From the NCBI RefSeq assembly GCF_002631185.1, contig NZ_PDNU01000030.1, positions 1 through 64,000 on the forward strand: a stretch of 64,000 bases of DNA. The letters run 5' to 3'. Of the stretch, positions 40,859-48,999 are shown one piece after another. The position numbers were made by a program, and so were the translations under genes. Origin of the DNA: Teichococcus rhizosphaerae. GTDB lineage: Bacteria; Pseudomonadota; Alphaproteobacteria; Acetobacterales; Acetobacteraceae. The number at the start of each line of letters is the position of its first letter. Within the stretch, counting starts at the first letter, position 1. The notes below the pieces were generated by a model. The model had not been told where the DNA came from. It did no database searches and saw only the letters and a program-made list of their open reading frames with translations.

Positions 40859-41168
40859 TCCTCGGTCTCCTGGAGTGTGGGCATGAAGCCTCGGCCCGCG
40901 CGGTGGCCCGGGCCCGGCGGGCATTCTGCGGCGGCGCGGCGTGCCCGGCCAGGGGCTGGCCGGGAAGGCGGGAGGGCAGCCTTGCAGGCCCTGGTCAGCG
41001 CCGGATGAATTCGATACGCTTCCGGTGCGGCGCCGGTTCCTGTCTCGCGCCTCGCTCCTCCGCGCCCTGCGACAGGCCCGCGGCGTGCGCGGCCCGGTGC
41101 CTCGCAAGGCATACATGCCTCGCAAGACGAACATGCCTCGGCATCAAGAACACCGGAGGATTACGACC
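40859..41168. other. 310-base gap with an 18-base tandem repeat
   Basis: I see no gene. The frame of the downstream hydrolase is open through here but has no protein character. At 41100-41135 two 18-base units (CCTCGCAAGGCATACATG and CCTCGCAAGACGAACATG) stand head to tail, followed by a partial third. The region must hold the ridA promoter on the left and the hydrolase promoter on the right. Confidence 0.5.
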
Positions 41169-42173
41169 ATGACGCTGGACCGCCGCACCCTGTTGCGCGC
41201 CGCCACGGGTTTCGCCGCCGGCGCGGCGCTGCTGCCCGCCACAGCCCGGCAAGCCGGGGCGGCCGCGCCGTTCCGCAACGACGTGCCGCCCGCATGGTAC
41301 CGCTTCCGCCTCGGCGGCTACGAGGCCACGGTGATCTCCGACGGACGGCTGCCGCTCGGCAAGCCGGAGCCCGCCTTTCCCGCCTCGCCCCCGGAGGAGA
41401 TCGTGGGGCTGCTGCGCGGCAACTTCCTTCCCCCCGACGCGGCCACGCTGGAACAGAACGTGCTGGTGCTGAACACCGGCCGCCAGCTCATCCTGTTCGA
41501 CACGGGCATGGGCGAGAGCATGGGCGCGGACAGCAAGATGTTCGGTCCCACCACCGGGCGGATGCTGGCCAACATGCGCGCCGCCGGCATCCAGCCCGAG
41601 CAGATCGACCTTGTGGTGCTAAGCCACGCGCATTGCGACCATTGCTGGGGCCTGGTCGATGCCGCCGGCAACCGCGTCTTCCCCAACGCGCAGGTGGCGC
41701 TGAGCGAGGCCGACCTCCGCTACTGGACCGATGACGGCAACAAGCGTGGCCCGGCCTTCATGACCAGCTTCATCGATGGCGCGAAGAAGAACCTGTCCGC
41801 CTACCAGGACCGCATGGTGATGGTGCGGGACGGTGCGGATGTGGCGCCCGGCGTCACCGCCATCTCCACGCCCGGCCACACGGTGGGCCATACCTGCTAC
41901 ACCATCGAGAGCGATGGCAGGAGCATGGTCTACACGGGCGACCTGGCGCACCACCACATCCTGCTCTTGCAGCGGCCGATGTGGGAGTTCTCCTTCGACA
42001 CCGACCCCAAGCTTTCCGCCCAGACCCGCAGCCGCATGCTCGACCGGCTGGCGGCGGACCGGCAGGCGGTGCTCTCCTACCACTTCCCCTGGCCGGGCCA
42101 TGGCCACGTCGCCAAGGCGGGGCAGGGCTATGTGTGGGTGCCGGAGCCGATGGACCTGACCAGCGCGGGCTGA
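41169..42173 (+). CDS. Tat-exported metallo-beta-lactamase-fold hydrolase
   Basis: 334 residues. A twin-Arg signal, DRRTLLRAATGFAAGAALL, with cleavage near AGA-AAP (~32), predicts a periplasmic enzyme. The metal motif is SHAHCDHCWG (His153, His155, Asp157, His158), then TPGHTVGHTCY, the GDLAHHH Asp/His ligands and a final His in SYHFPWPGHGHV. This is the general hydrolase type (lactonase, quorum-quenching or beta-lactamase-like), and the substrate cannot be read from it. CCGGAGGATTACGACC precedes the ATG at 41169. It stands alone. Confidence 0.85.
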   Translation: MTLDRRTLLRAATGFAAGAALLPATARQAGAAAPFRNDVPPAWYRFRLGGYEATVISDGRLPLGKPEPAFPASPPEEIVGLLRGNFLPPDAATLEQNVLVLNTGRQLILFDTGMGESMGADSKMFGPTTGRMLANMRAAGIQPEQIDLVVLSHAHCDHCWGLVDAAGNRVFPNAQVALSEADLRYWTDDGNKRGPAFMTSFIDGAKKNLSAYQDRMVMVRDGADVAPGVTAISTPGHTVGHTCYTIESDGRSMVYTGDLAHHHILLLQRPMWEFSFDTDPKLSAQTRSRMLDRLAADRQAVLSYHFPWPGHGHVAKAGQGYVWVPEPMDLTSAG

Positions 42174-42182
42174 GGCGCGCCT

Positions 42183-42209
42183 GCCCCGGAGCGGAGGCGG
42201 CTCCGGGGC
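42183..42209. terminator. strong stem-loop after the MBL-fold gene
   Basis: Ten-base perfect arms GCCCCGGAGC (42183-42192) and GCTCCGGGGC (42200-42209) with a seven-base loop, starting ten bases after the stop codon at 42173. The convergent CoA-transferase B gene ends at 42337, so it may serve both directions. Confidence 0.6.
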
Positions 42210-42336
42210 GCCGCCACTGGCCTATGCCATCGCGCCATGACGTATAAGCAGGATTATGACAAAAATAAGCGTCGGCACGGGATGGAAGGCGCGCCGCCAT
42301 GTGGCACACGCGCCCTCCACCACTGCCGGCTATCCC

Positions 42337-42999
42337 TCAGGCCTCCAGCGGCCGCATGGCCCCAGGCCGCAGCGTGGCATCGGTGCTGGCCTGCAGCGCC
42401 TCCAGGCTGAGCCCGGGCAGGATCTCCTCCACCTCCAGCCCCTCCGGCCGCACCGCGATCACCGCCATGTTGGTGAAGATGCGCTTCACCACGCCGGTGG
42501 CCGTCAGCGGGTAGCTGCACTGGCGCAGGATGCGCGGGCGGCCGTCGCGCGCGGTGTGCTCCATCATCACCCAGATCTGCTTCGCGCCGACGGCGAGGTC
42601 CATCGCGCCCCCCACCGCCGGCACGCCCTCGCCGAGGCCGGTGGACCAGTTCGCCAGGTCGCCCGCCTCGGAAACCTGGAACGCGCCCAGCACCGAGACG
42701 TCGAGATGCCCGCCCCGCATCATCGCGAAGCTCAGCGCGCTGTCGAAGAAGCTGCCGCCCGTGCGCAGGCTCACCGGCTGCTTGCCGGCGTTGATCAGGT
42801 CCCAGTCCTCCCGCCCCGCCGGCGGGCGCGGCCCGACATGCAGGATGCCGTTCTCGCTGTGCAGGAAGATCTCGTTCCCGGCCGGGATGTGGTCCGGCAC
42901 CATGTCCGGCAGGCCGATGCCGAGATTGACGAAGGCACCGTCCGGAATGGCGCGGGCCACGCGGCGGGCCATCTGCTCGCGGCTCAGTGGCGTGCTCAT
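42337..42999 (-). CDS. scoB: 3-oxoacid CoA-transferase subunit B
   Basis: 220 residues. Beta subunit of a class I CoA-transferase (SCOT, PcaJ, AtoA type) moving CoA from succinyl-CoA to a 3-oxo acid. FVNLGIGLPDMVPDHI and the catalytic-Glu segment HSENGILHVGP are visible, then GGHLDVSVLGAFQVSEAGDLANW and GAMDLAVGAK. Its start overlaps the A-subunit stop (ATGA), giving coupled synthesis. The exact 3-oxoacid (acetoacetate or 3-oxoadipate) is not evident. Confidence 0.9.
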   Translation of the reverse strand: MSTPLSREQMARRVARAIPDGAFVNLGIGLPDMVPDHIPAGNEIFLHSENGILHVGPRPPAGREDWDLINAGKQPVSLRTGGSFFDSALSFAMMRGGHLDVSVLGAFQVSEAGDLANWSTGLGEGVPAVGGAMDLAVGAKQIWVMMEHTARDGRPRILRQCSYPLTATGVVKRIFTNMAVIAVRPEGLEVEEILPGLSLEALQASTDATLRPGAMRPLEA

Positions 43000-43673
43000 T
43001 GCGGCGCCCCCTTCTGCACCACGCGATCGACGAAGATGCCCGGCGTCACCACCGTTTCCGGGTCCAGCGCGCCAAGCTCGACGAACTCCTCCACCTCGGC
43101 CACCACCAGCTTCGCGGCGGTGGCCATCACGGGGGCGAAGTTGCGGGCGGTCTTGTTGTAGGTGAGGTTGCCCAGCCGGTCCGCCTGCCGGCCGCGCAGC
43201 AGCGCCACATCGGCCGAGAGCGGCATCTCCAGCACATGCTCGCGGCCGTTGATCATCCGCGTCTCCTTGCCCTCCGCCAGCGCGGTGCCCGCGCCCACCG
43301 GGGTGTAGAAGCCGCCGAGCCCCGCGCCCGCGCAGCGCATCCGCTCCACCAGCGTGCCCTGCGGCACCAGCTCCAGCTCGATCTTGCCGGCCAGGTAGAG
43401 GGTGGTGAAGCTCGCGGTGGTGTGCAGCTTGGACTTCGGATAGGAGCAGACCAGCTTGCGCACCTGCCCGGCCTCCAGCCAGATGCGCAGGTCCGGCTCG
43501 GCGCTGCCGCCATTGTTGGCGATCACCGTCAGGTCGCGCAGCCCCGCGCGGTGCACCGCGGCGACGAGGCCGAGCGGCGTGCCGGCGCCGCCGAAGCCGC
43601 CCAGCATGATGGTGGCGCCATGGCCGATGCCGGCGATGGCCTCCGTGAACGATGCGACGCGCCTGTCCAGCAT
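42996..43673 (-). CDS. scoA: 3-oxoacid CoA-transferase subunit A
   Basis: 225 residues. Alpha subunit partner: [19 protein letters not shown] (CoA-binding Gly loop), [57 protein letters not shown]-type segment, and [17 protein letters not shown]. It forms a heterotetramer with the B subunit encoded immediately downstream. It follows the thioesterase gene on the same strand by 61 bases. Confidence 0.9.
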   Translation of the reverse strand: MLDRRVASFTEAIAGIGHGATIMLGGFGGAGTPLGLVAAVHRAGLRDLTVIANNGGSAEPDLRIWLEAGQVRKLVCSYPKSKLHTTASFTTLYLAGKIELELVPQGTLVERMRCAGAGLGGFYTPVGAGTALAEGKETRMINGREHVLEMPLSADVALLRGRQADRLGNLTYNKTARNFAPVMATAAKLVVAEVEEFVELGALDPETVVTPGIFVDRVVQKGAPQ

Positions 43674-43734
43674 TGCGCTGCCAATCCTCCCCTTGTTCGC
43701 GGCCCCGATAGCCGTCTTCTGGTCCGGCCGCCGC

Positions 43735-44196
43735 TCAGCGCGGGCCGAGCAGCTTCCAGATGCCGTCCGCCGCCAGCACCATCCGGCCTCCCGCCATCAG
43801 CGTGCCGCGCACGAACATCACCGAGCGGCCCCGCCGCATCACCTCGCCCCGCGCCTCGACGAACTCGCCCGGATGCGCGGCGGACAGGAAGTGGGTGTTG
43901 AGCTGCATCGTCACCGCCGACTGGCCGCCGGACGCCTCGTGCACGACCAGGCCCAGCGCGTTGTCGGCGAGCGTCACCAGCATGCCGCCATGGACGATGC
44001 CATGGGCATTGGTGTGCTGCGGCCCGGCCAGGAAGCCATAGGCCCAGCTCTCGCCCTCGCGCCGCGCCCAGAGCGGCCCCACCAGGCTGGAGAAGCTCGA
44101 ATTGCCCCGCGGCTTCCAGCCAGCGGCGGCGGGATCGAAGGCGTCCGCGTCAATGGCGGAAGCCGGCATGGAGATGTCGGCGCCCGGAGGGGGCAT
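43735..44196 (-). CDS. PaaI-type hotdog thioesterase
   Basis: 153 residues. Hotdog fold with the PaaI signature [20 protein letters not shown], where the Asp after GGM acts in thioester hydrolysis, then [21 protein letters not shown]. It releases CoA from an acyl-CoA. The start is taken at 44196 ([12 protein letters not shown]), preceded by AAGAGGAACG; the frame runs further upstream. It is upstream of the scoA/scoB pair and probably cotranscribed with it. Confidence 0.82.
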   Translation of the reverse strand: MPPPGADISMPASAIDADAFDPAAAGWKPRGNSSFSSLVGPLWARREGESWAYGFLAGPQHTNAHGIVHGGMLVTLADNALGLVVHEASGGQSAVTMQLNTHFLSAAHPGEFVEARGEVMRRGRSVMFVRGTLMAGGRMVLAADGIWKLLGPR

Positions 44197-44219
44197 GGGA
44201 TCGTTCCTCTTGGCGCTGA

Positions 44220-44238
44220 AATTCCGCTGAACGGAATT
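44220..44238. promoter_or_regulatory. inverted repeat AATTCCG-N5-CGGAATT, candidate operator
   Basis: Seven-base perfect arms at 44220-44226 and 44232-44238 around CTGAA, followed by a further TTCC at 44242-44245. It lies 24 bases upstream of the thioesterase start and in the gap to the divergent msrB. Operators of this TTCCG/CGGAA form are reported for some IclR-type regulators, and an IclR gene lies 2.2 kb away. That link is inference. Confidence 0.5.
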
Positions 44239-44385
44239 ACGTTCCATTTTATTGACGACCGAGTATGCGCCCCCCGTGTGGTCCGTCAAGCCATGCGGGG
44301 GCCCCTCGACAGCAACCGGGCGCATCCCGATATCCGGCGCGATGGCCTGGCCCTTCGGGCCGCCCGCATTCGAGGGAGACGCTGC

Positions 44386-44793
44386 ATGGATACCATCGCC
44401 CCCACCTATCCGGTGACGCGGACCGAGGCGGAGTGGCGCGCCCGCCTGACGCCCGAGCAGTACCGCGTGATGCGTGGCCATGGCACCGAGCGCCCGGGCA
44501 GCTGCGCCCTGCTGCACGAGAAGCGCGCCGGCACCTTCACCTGCGCGGGCTGCGACCAGCCGCTGTTCAGCACGGAGGGCAAGTTCGAGAGCGGCACCGG
44601 CTGGCCGAGCTTCGGCGCGCCGCTGGAAGGCGCCGTGGGCACCAGCCGCGACACCAGCCATGGCATGATCCGCACCGAGGTGCATTGCGCGCGGTGCGGC
44701 AGCCACCTCGGCCATGTCTTCCCCGATGGGCCGCCCCCCACGCATCTGCGCTACTGCATCAACGGCGTGGCGATGGATTTCCATCCCGCCTGA
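44386..44793 (+). CDS. msrB: peptide methionine (R)-S-oxide reductase MsrB
   Basis: 135 residues. It reduces methionine-R-sulfoxide in oxidised proteins. Zinc Cys pairs are C53/C56 (CAGC) and C101/C104 (CARC), the catalytic Cys is C124 in RYCIN, and GTGWPSF and GHVFPDGP complete the family pattern. CGAGGGAGACGCTGC precedes the ATG at 44386. It is probably cytoplasmic, since there is no signal peptide. Confidence 0.93.
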   Translation: MDTIAPTYPVTRTEAEWRARLTPEQYRVMRGHGTERPGSCALLHEKRAGTFTCAGCDQPLFSTEGKFESGTGWPSFGAPLEGAVGTSRDTSHGMIRTEVHCARCGSHLGHVFPDGPPPTHLRYCINGVAMDFHPA

Positions 44794-44876
44794 GGCGCAG
44801 GCTTGCGTCCCTCCCCCATGGGCGGAATGATGGGCCGGCAGGGTGCCGGCACAGGCGCCGCGAGGGAGGTTCAAGC

Positions 44877-45842
44877 ATGCAGCACTGGTCGAGACGCGCG
44901 GTGATGGGCGTGCTGGCGGCATTGCCCGCCATGCGCGCATCCGCCGAAAGCTGGCCCACCGGCCCCATCCGCATCGTCGTGCCCTTCGCGCCCGGCGGCT
45001 CGACCGATGCCGTGGCGCGGCTGGCGGCGCCCGGGCTGCAGCAGCGCCTGGGCGTGCCGATCGTGGTGGAGAACCGCAGCGGCGCGGCGGGCAGCATCGG
45101 CACCGACGCCGCCGCCAAGGCGCGGCCCGACGGCCAGACCTGGCTGCTCACCTTCGATTCCCACGCGGTGATGCCGGTGCTGGTGCCGAACCTGCCCTTC
45201 GACATCCAGCGCGACCTCGCCCCCGTCACGCAGATCGGCCACGCGCCCTATGTCGTCGCCTGCCAGCCGGGCAAGCCCTATCGCAACCTGGCCGACGTGC
45301 TGGCGGCGGCGAAGCGCGGCGGCGTCACCTTCGGCTCCACCGGCAACGGCACCATCGGCCATCTCGCCATGCTGATGCTGTCCGGCCGCGCCGGCGTGAC
45401 CATGACCCACCTGCCCTATCGCGGCGGCGGGCTCGCGGTGAACGACGCCGTGGCCGGCCATATCGACATGATGATCGGCAGCAGCGCCCTGCTCGCCCCG
45501 CACATCGCCGCGGGCTCGCTGCGGCCGCTGCTGCAACTGGGCGAGCAGCGCCTGGCCGGGCTGCCCGAGGTTCCCACCGCGGCGGAGGCGGGCTTTCCTG
45601 GCCTGACGGCCGTGGCCTGGTGGGGCGTGTTCGCGCCCGCCGGCACGCCGGCGCCGGTCATCGAGCGCTTCCGTGCCGCGCTGGTCGAAACCTACCGCGA
45701 GCCGCGCATCGCGACGCAGTTCGCCGAGGTGAACCAGGCGGAGCTGGTGCTCTCCGAGCCGGCGGCGCTGGCCCGCTTCGTGAGCGGCCAGATCGACAGC
45801 TGGGGTAAGGCGGCGCGCGACAACAACGTCCGGCCGGATTGA
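44877..45842 (+). CDS. Bug/TctC-family periplasmic solute receptor
   Basis: 321 residues. Signal MQHWSRRAVMGVLAALPAMRASA, then IRIVVPFAPGGSTDAVARL, ENRSGAAGSIGTDAAAKARPDG, HLPYRGGGLAVNDAVAGHIDMMIG and WWGVFAPAGTPAPV. GAGGGAGG precedes the ATG. It follows msrB by 83 bases and ends at a strong stem-loop, so it is transcribed alone or after msrB, without a catabolic gene beside it. The ligand is unknown. Confidence 0.87.
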   Translation: MQHWSRRAVMGVLAALPAMRASAESWPTGPIRIVVPFAPGGSTDAVARLAAPGLQQRLGVPIVVENRSGAAGSIGTDAAAKARPDGQTWLLTFDSHAVMPVLVPNLPFDIQRDLAPVTQIGHAPYVVACQPGKPYRNLADVLAAAKRGGVTFGSTGNGTIGHLAMLMLSGRAGVTMTHLPYRGGGLAVNDAVAGHIDMMIGSSALLAPHIAAGSLRPLLQLGEQRLAGLPEVPTAAEAGFPGLTAVAWWGVFAPAGTPAPVIERFRAALVETYREPRIATQFAEVNQAELVLSEPAALARFVSGQIDSWGKAARDNNVRPD

Positions 45843-45848
45843 AGGACG

Positions 45849-45875
45849 GGCGCCAGGGCGTCCGTCCCTGGCGCC
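45849..45875 (+). terminator. strong stem-loop after Bug receptor
   Basis: Ten-base perfect arms GGCGCCAGGG (45849-45858) and CCCTGGCGCC (45866-45875) with a seven-base loop, beginning seven bases after the stop at 45842. Confidence 0.65.
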
Positions 45876-46015
45876 ACGCTGCCTGCCCTGCGCGAGCGGC
45901 TGGTGCCGCGAAGTGCGGCGCGGGCTGTTCAAGGGGGGCTAGGCTGGCCGAGGAGGGGCTCAACCCATAGGATCGCCGCTGCCGTGGAGGCGCGGGAGGC
46001 TTCCGAAGCGTTCCC

Positions 46016-46204
46016 TCAGAAGGTGACGAAGAAGCCGATCACGGCCGCCCAGATCAGGAAGGAGAAAAGAAAGCCGATCATCAATCCCCGCGCCGGCGAA
46101 AGCTTCTCGGGATTGGCGACGCGCAGCCTCTTCAGCCGGACGGGAAGGATTCCCCGGCGAGGATCAGGAAGATCGTTCGGGTGAATGTTTGTCCGAGATT
46201 CCAT
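46016..46204 (-). CDS. small single-pass membrane protein, unrecognised
   Basis: 62 residues: a polar, Arg/Pro-rich N-terminal half (PDPRRGILPVRLKRL) and one strongly hydrophobic helix near the C-terminus (MIGFLFSFLIWAAVIGFFV). This pattern fits a small N-in membrane protein, and coding is plausible because its codons keep a hydrophobic/polar order. A weak AGAGAG precedes the ATG. The flanks on both sides are more AT-rich than elsewhere. I do not recognise the family and it could be spurious. Confidence 0.45.
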   Translation of the reverse strand: MESRTNIHPNDLPDPRRGILPVRLKRLRVANPEKLSPARGLMIGFLFSFLIWAAVIGFFVTF

Positions 46205-46432
46205 CTCTCTGACCCGGCTCTAGGCGTTCAGGTTGGCGGCGAAGCCTTTTGTGAGCTTCATTTGCAGGACCGACATTGTTCTTCGATCTGTTCTGAAATC
46301 TCACAATTAGGTTATATGCTTTTTGGCATTGAGGAAAGAGGGTAAATCTATCTCCAGTGTCTGCCCTTCTCCCCTGACAACCTGAAATTGCGGCTCGGGT
46401 TCCCGAATCGCCCCCTCGTGAAGTGGCGCCGC

Positions 46433-47224
46433 TCAACCGCTGAGTGCGCGTGCCGCCTCCATTGCCAGCGGCGCCATGCGGCGGCGGAAGGATGCCTCGT
46501 CCCAGTCCGACAGCGAGGCGGCGATGTGGATGGCGGCCACCGGCTGTCCGTCCCGGTCGCGAATGGCCGCCGCCAGCACGATCTCCCCGAGCAGACCTTC
46601 CTCGCAGGCCAGGGCATGACCATCCGCCCGCGCTTCCGCGATCTTCGCCCGCAGGCCCGGCAGGTCCGTGACGGTGCGGGGCGTGAGCGGCCGGCGGTCG
46701 GAGCGCGCCAGGATGTCCTCCACCGCCTCATCCGCCATCAGCGCCATCATCGCGCGGCCTCCGGAGGAGCAGAAGGCGGGCAGGCGGCGGCCCACCAGCG
46801 TGGCGAAGAAGGTTTCCCGCTTGCTCTGCAGCCGCACCGCATAGACGATGCTGAGGTCGTCCAGCAGGCTGAGGTCCACACGCTCCTGCGTGGCGCGGCG
46901 CAGCTCCATCAGCGCCGGCGTGGCGCGCTCCACCAGCGGGTGCATGCGCAGGAAATCGAAGGAGCGGTCCATCAGCCGCAGGCCCGGGCGCAGCCCCCGC
47001 CCGCGCGGATCGGCCTCCAGGTATCCGAGGTGGCGCAGGGTGTGGCACAGGCGCTGCGCCGCGCTTTTGTCCACCCCGGCATGATGCGCGATCTCCGCCA
47101 GGGAGAGCGGCTGCGGGTTGCGGCCGAAGGCCTCCAGCACGCGGAAGGCCCGCTCCACCGCCTGGATGTAGAGCCGCTGATCCGGCCCTGCGGCCTGTGC
47201 CGGCGCCGCCTTTGCCTTTGACAT
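46433..47224 (-). CDS. IclR-family transcriptional regulator
   Basis: 263 residues. Winged helix at about 20-85 (AVERAFRVLEAFGR, LSLAEIAHHAGVDKSAAQRLCHTLRHLGYLE-type), then the IclR effector domain ending in HIAASLSDWDEASFRRRMAPL. The start is MSKAKAAPAQA at 47224; the frame continues upstream only over the divergent SDR. Divergent transcription makes it the likely regulator of SDR, deacetylase, amidase and receptor genes, probably with an aromatic or amide-derived acid as effector. Confidence 0.88.
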   Translation of the reverse strand: MSKAKAAPAQAAGPDQRLYIQAVERAFRVLEAFGRNPQPLSLAEIAHHAGVDKSAAQRLCHTLRHLGYLEADPRGRGLRPGLRLMDRSFDFLRMHPLVERATPALMELRRATQERVDLSLLDDLSIVYAVRLQSKRETFFATLVGRRLPAFCSSGGRAMMALMADEAVEDILARSDRRPLTPRTVTDLPGLRAKIAEARADGHALACEEGLLGEIVLAAAIRDRDGQPVAAIHIAASLSDWDEASFRRRMAPLAMEAARALSG

Positions 47225-47263
47225 GGCCGGAAAACTCCCCTTAGCTTTTCGACATAATTCGGT

Positions 47264-47282
47264 CGTATCGTTAACCAATACG
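47264..47282. promoter_or_regulatory. CGTAT-N9-ATACG inverted repeat, candidate IclR operator
   Basis: Perfect five-base arms at 47264-47268 and 47278-47282 flank CGTTAACCA, which itself contains the palindrome GTTAAC. It sits in the short gap between the divergent IclR and SDR starts, within the most AT-rich part of the gap. The second arm abuts the GGAGG at 47282-47286. Confidence 0.5.
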
Positions 47283-47320
47283 GAGGCGGCGGCAATGGCA
47301 GGATGTTCGGGCGTTCCGGC

Positions 47321-48085
47321 ATGAGCGCCGGCCGCTTCGCGGGGCGCATCGGCGTCGTCACCGGGGCTGCCTCCGGGCTGGGCCGCGCCACGGCCGAGGC
47401 CCTTGCCCGCGAGGGCGCGCGCCTGCTCCTGTTCGACCGCGACGGGGATGGCGTCGCCCGCACCGCCGCCTCCTGCCCTGGCGCCGAATGGATGACGGGG
47501 GACGTGACCCGCGCCGCCGATCAGCAGGCCCTGGCCGGGCGGGCCCGGGCGCTCGGGCCGGTCACGCTGGTGGCCACCGCCGCCGGCATGCTGGGCCCCA
47601 CCAGGCCGGTGACCGAGCTGGAGGAGGCGGAGTGGGACCAGCTCTTCGACGTGAACGTGAAGGGCACCTGGCTCACCCTGCGCGGCCTGCTGCCGCTGCT
47701 GCGGGAAGCGGGGGGCGGCGCCGTCGTCACCTTCGCCTCCGCCGCCGGTCTCACGGGCTCCGCCACCATGCCCGCCTACTCCGCCAGCAAGGGCGCGGTG
47801 GTGATGATGAGCCGCAGCATGGCCCTGGCCCATGCGGCGGAAGGCATCCGCGTCAATTGCGTCTGTCCCGGCTCGATCGAGACGCCGATGCTGGAGCGCA
47901 CCTTCGCCGGCGCCGGCACGTCCGAGGCCCGTGCCCGGCGCGAGGCCGAGTTCCGCGCCCGCCACCCGCTGGGCCGCTTCGGCCGGGCGGAGGAGGTGGC
48001 GGAAAGCGTGCTGTTCCTGCTCAGCGACGCGGCCAGCTTCACCACCGGCGTGTGCCTGCCCGTCGATGGGGGCCGGCTGGCCTGA
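47321..48085 (+). CDS. short-chain dehydrogenase/reductase (SDR)
   Basis: 254 residues from MSAGRFAGRIGVVTGAASGLG. The cofactor loop is GAASGLG, Asp in LLFDRDGDG favours NAD, the catalytic part is FASAAG with Tyr-x3-Lys in YSASK, and it ends VCLPVDGGRLA. An in-frame ATG at 47303 lacks a well-spaced ribosome binding site. Instead GGAGG at 47282 is ideally spaced for a nine-codon frame at 47295 (MAGCSGVPA), whose stop overlaps this ATG as ATGA, suggesting coupled initiation. First enzyme gene of the IclR-linked cluster. Confidence 0.83.
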   Translation: MSAGRFAGRIGVVTGAASGLGRATAEALAREGARLLLFDRDGDGVARTAASCPGAEWMTGDVTRAADQQALAGRARALGPVTLVATAAGMLGPTRPVTELEEAEWDQLFDVNVKGTWLTLRGLLPLLREAGGGAVVTFASAAGLTGSATMPAYSASKGAVVMMSRSMALAHAAEGIRVNCVCPGSIETPMLERTFAGAGTSEARARREAEFRARHPLGRFGRAEEVAESVLFLLSDAASFTTGVCLPVDGGRLA

Positions 48086-48149
48086 GCCGGCGGATGGGCG
48101 GCCGGGCGGCCGCGCGCCACCGGGCAACGGAAAACGAGAGGAAACCGGC

Positions 48150-48980
48150 ATGATCGACAAATCCGTCCGCTGGCCTGGCGGCGCGCGCATCGCCGTGATG
48201 CTGACCTTCGACTTCGACGCGGAAACGCTGTGGCTCTCGCGCGACCCGGCCAATGCGCGGCGCCCCGGCACGCTGAGCCAGGGCACCTATGGCGCCAAGG
48301 TGGGCGTGCCGAAGATCCTCGAGCTGCTGCGCGACGAGGAGGTCAGGGGCACCTTCTTCGTCCCCGGCTGGACGGCCGAGCACCATGCCGGCCGCGCCGA
48401 GATGATCGTCGCCGGCGGGCACGAGGTGGCGCACCATTCCTATTCCCACGCCTGGATCGATCCCGACTTCCCCGAGAAGGAGGTCGAGGAGATGGAGAAG
48501 GGGCTGGAGGCGCTGAAGCGCGTGCTCGGCGTGGTGCCGCGCGGCTACCGCTCGCCCGCGGGCGAGTCCAGCGACAACATGCTGAACCTGCTCCAGAAGC
48601 ACAACTTCCTCTACGACAGCTCGCTGCTCGACGACGTGGTGCCCTACCGCCTCACCCTGCCCGGCGGCGGCAGCGGGCCGGTGGAGCTGCCCTGGCACTG
48701 GAGCACGGACGACGCGCCGCACGCGCTGTTCTCCATCAAGTCGCCGCGCCCGATCTTTCCCAACAGCCACCTGCTGGAGATCTTCCAGGACGAGTTCCGC
48801 GAGATCCACCGCTGGGGCGGGCTGTTCAACCTGGTCATGCACCCGCAGATCATCGGCCGCCCCAGCCGCATCGCCCTGCTGCGCGAGATGATCGGCTGGA
48901 TCAAGGGCTTCCCCGATGTGTGGTTCGCCACCGGCACCGAGGTGGCCGAGGCCTGGATCGCCGCGCATGACGCCGCCTGA
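48150..48980 (+). CDS. NodB-fold polysaccharide deacetylase family hydrolase (cyclic-imide-hydrolase-like)
   Basis: 276 residues and no signal peptide, so a cytoplasmic enzyme rather than a cell-wall deacetylase. NodB motifs are FDFD (Asp21, Asp23), HHSYSH (His95/96-His100) as zinc ligands, and RGYRSPAGE; GGTFF-type VRGTFFVPGW is also present. Cytoplasmic members of this group include allantoinase PuuE-type and cyclic imide hydrolases. The neighbouring amidase supports ring opening of a cyclic imide, giving a half-amide. CGAGAGGAAACC precedes the ATG. Confidence 0.8.
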   Translation: MIDKSVRWPGGARIAVMLTFDFDAETLWLSRDPANARRPGTLSQGTYGAKVGVPKILELLRDEEVRGTFFVPGWTAEHHAGRAEMIVAGGHEVAHHSYSHAWIDPDFPEKEVEEMEKGLEALKRVLGVVPRGYRSPAGESSDNMLNLLQKHNFLYDSSLLDDVVPYRLTLPGGGSGPVELPWHWSTDDAPHALFSIKSPRPIFPNSHLLEIFQDEFREIHRWGGLFNLVMHPQIIGRPSRIALLREMIGWIKGFPDVWFATGTEVAEAWIAAHDAA

Positions 48981-48999
48981 CACCAACCGCGAGACCGCC

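Noticed and set aside
41100-41142. 18-base repeat considered as an extension of the MBL-fold coding region
   Set aside because: The Tat signal begins properly at 41169 after a good ribosome binding site, and the upstream frame is not protein-like.
46205-46432. Possible short gene in the AT-rich gap before the IclR gene
   Set aside because: Frames here are short, lack ribosome binding sites, and give no protein-like sequence; I see only intergenic DNA.
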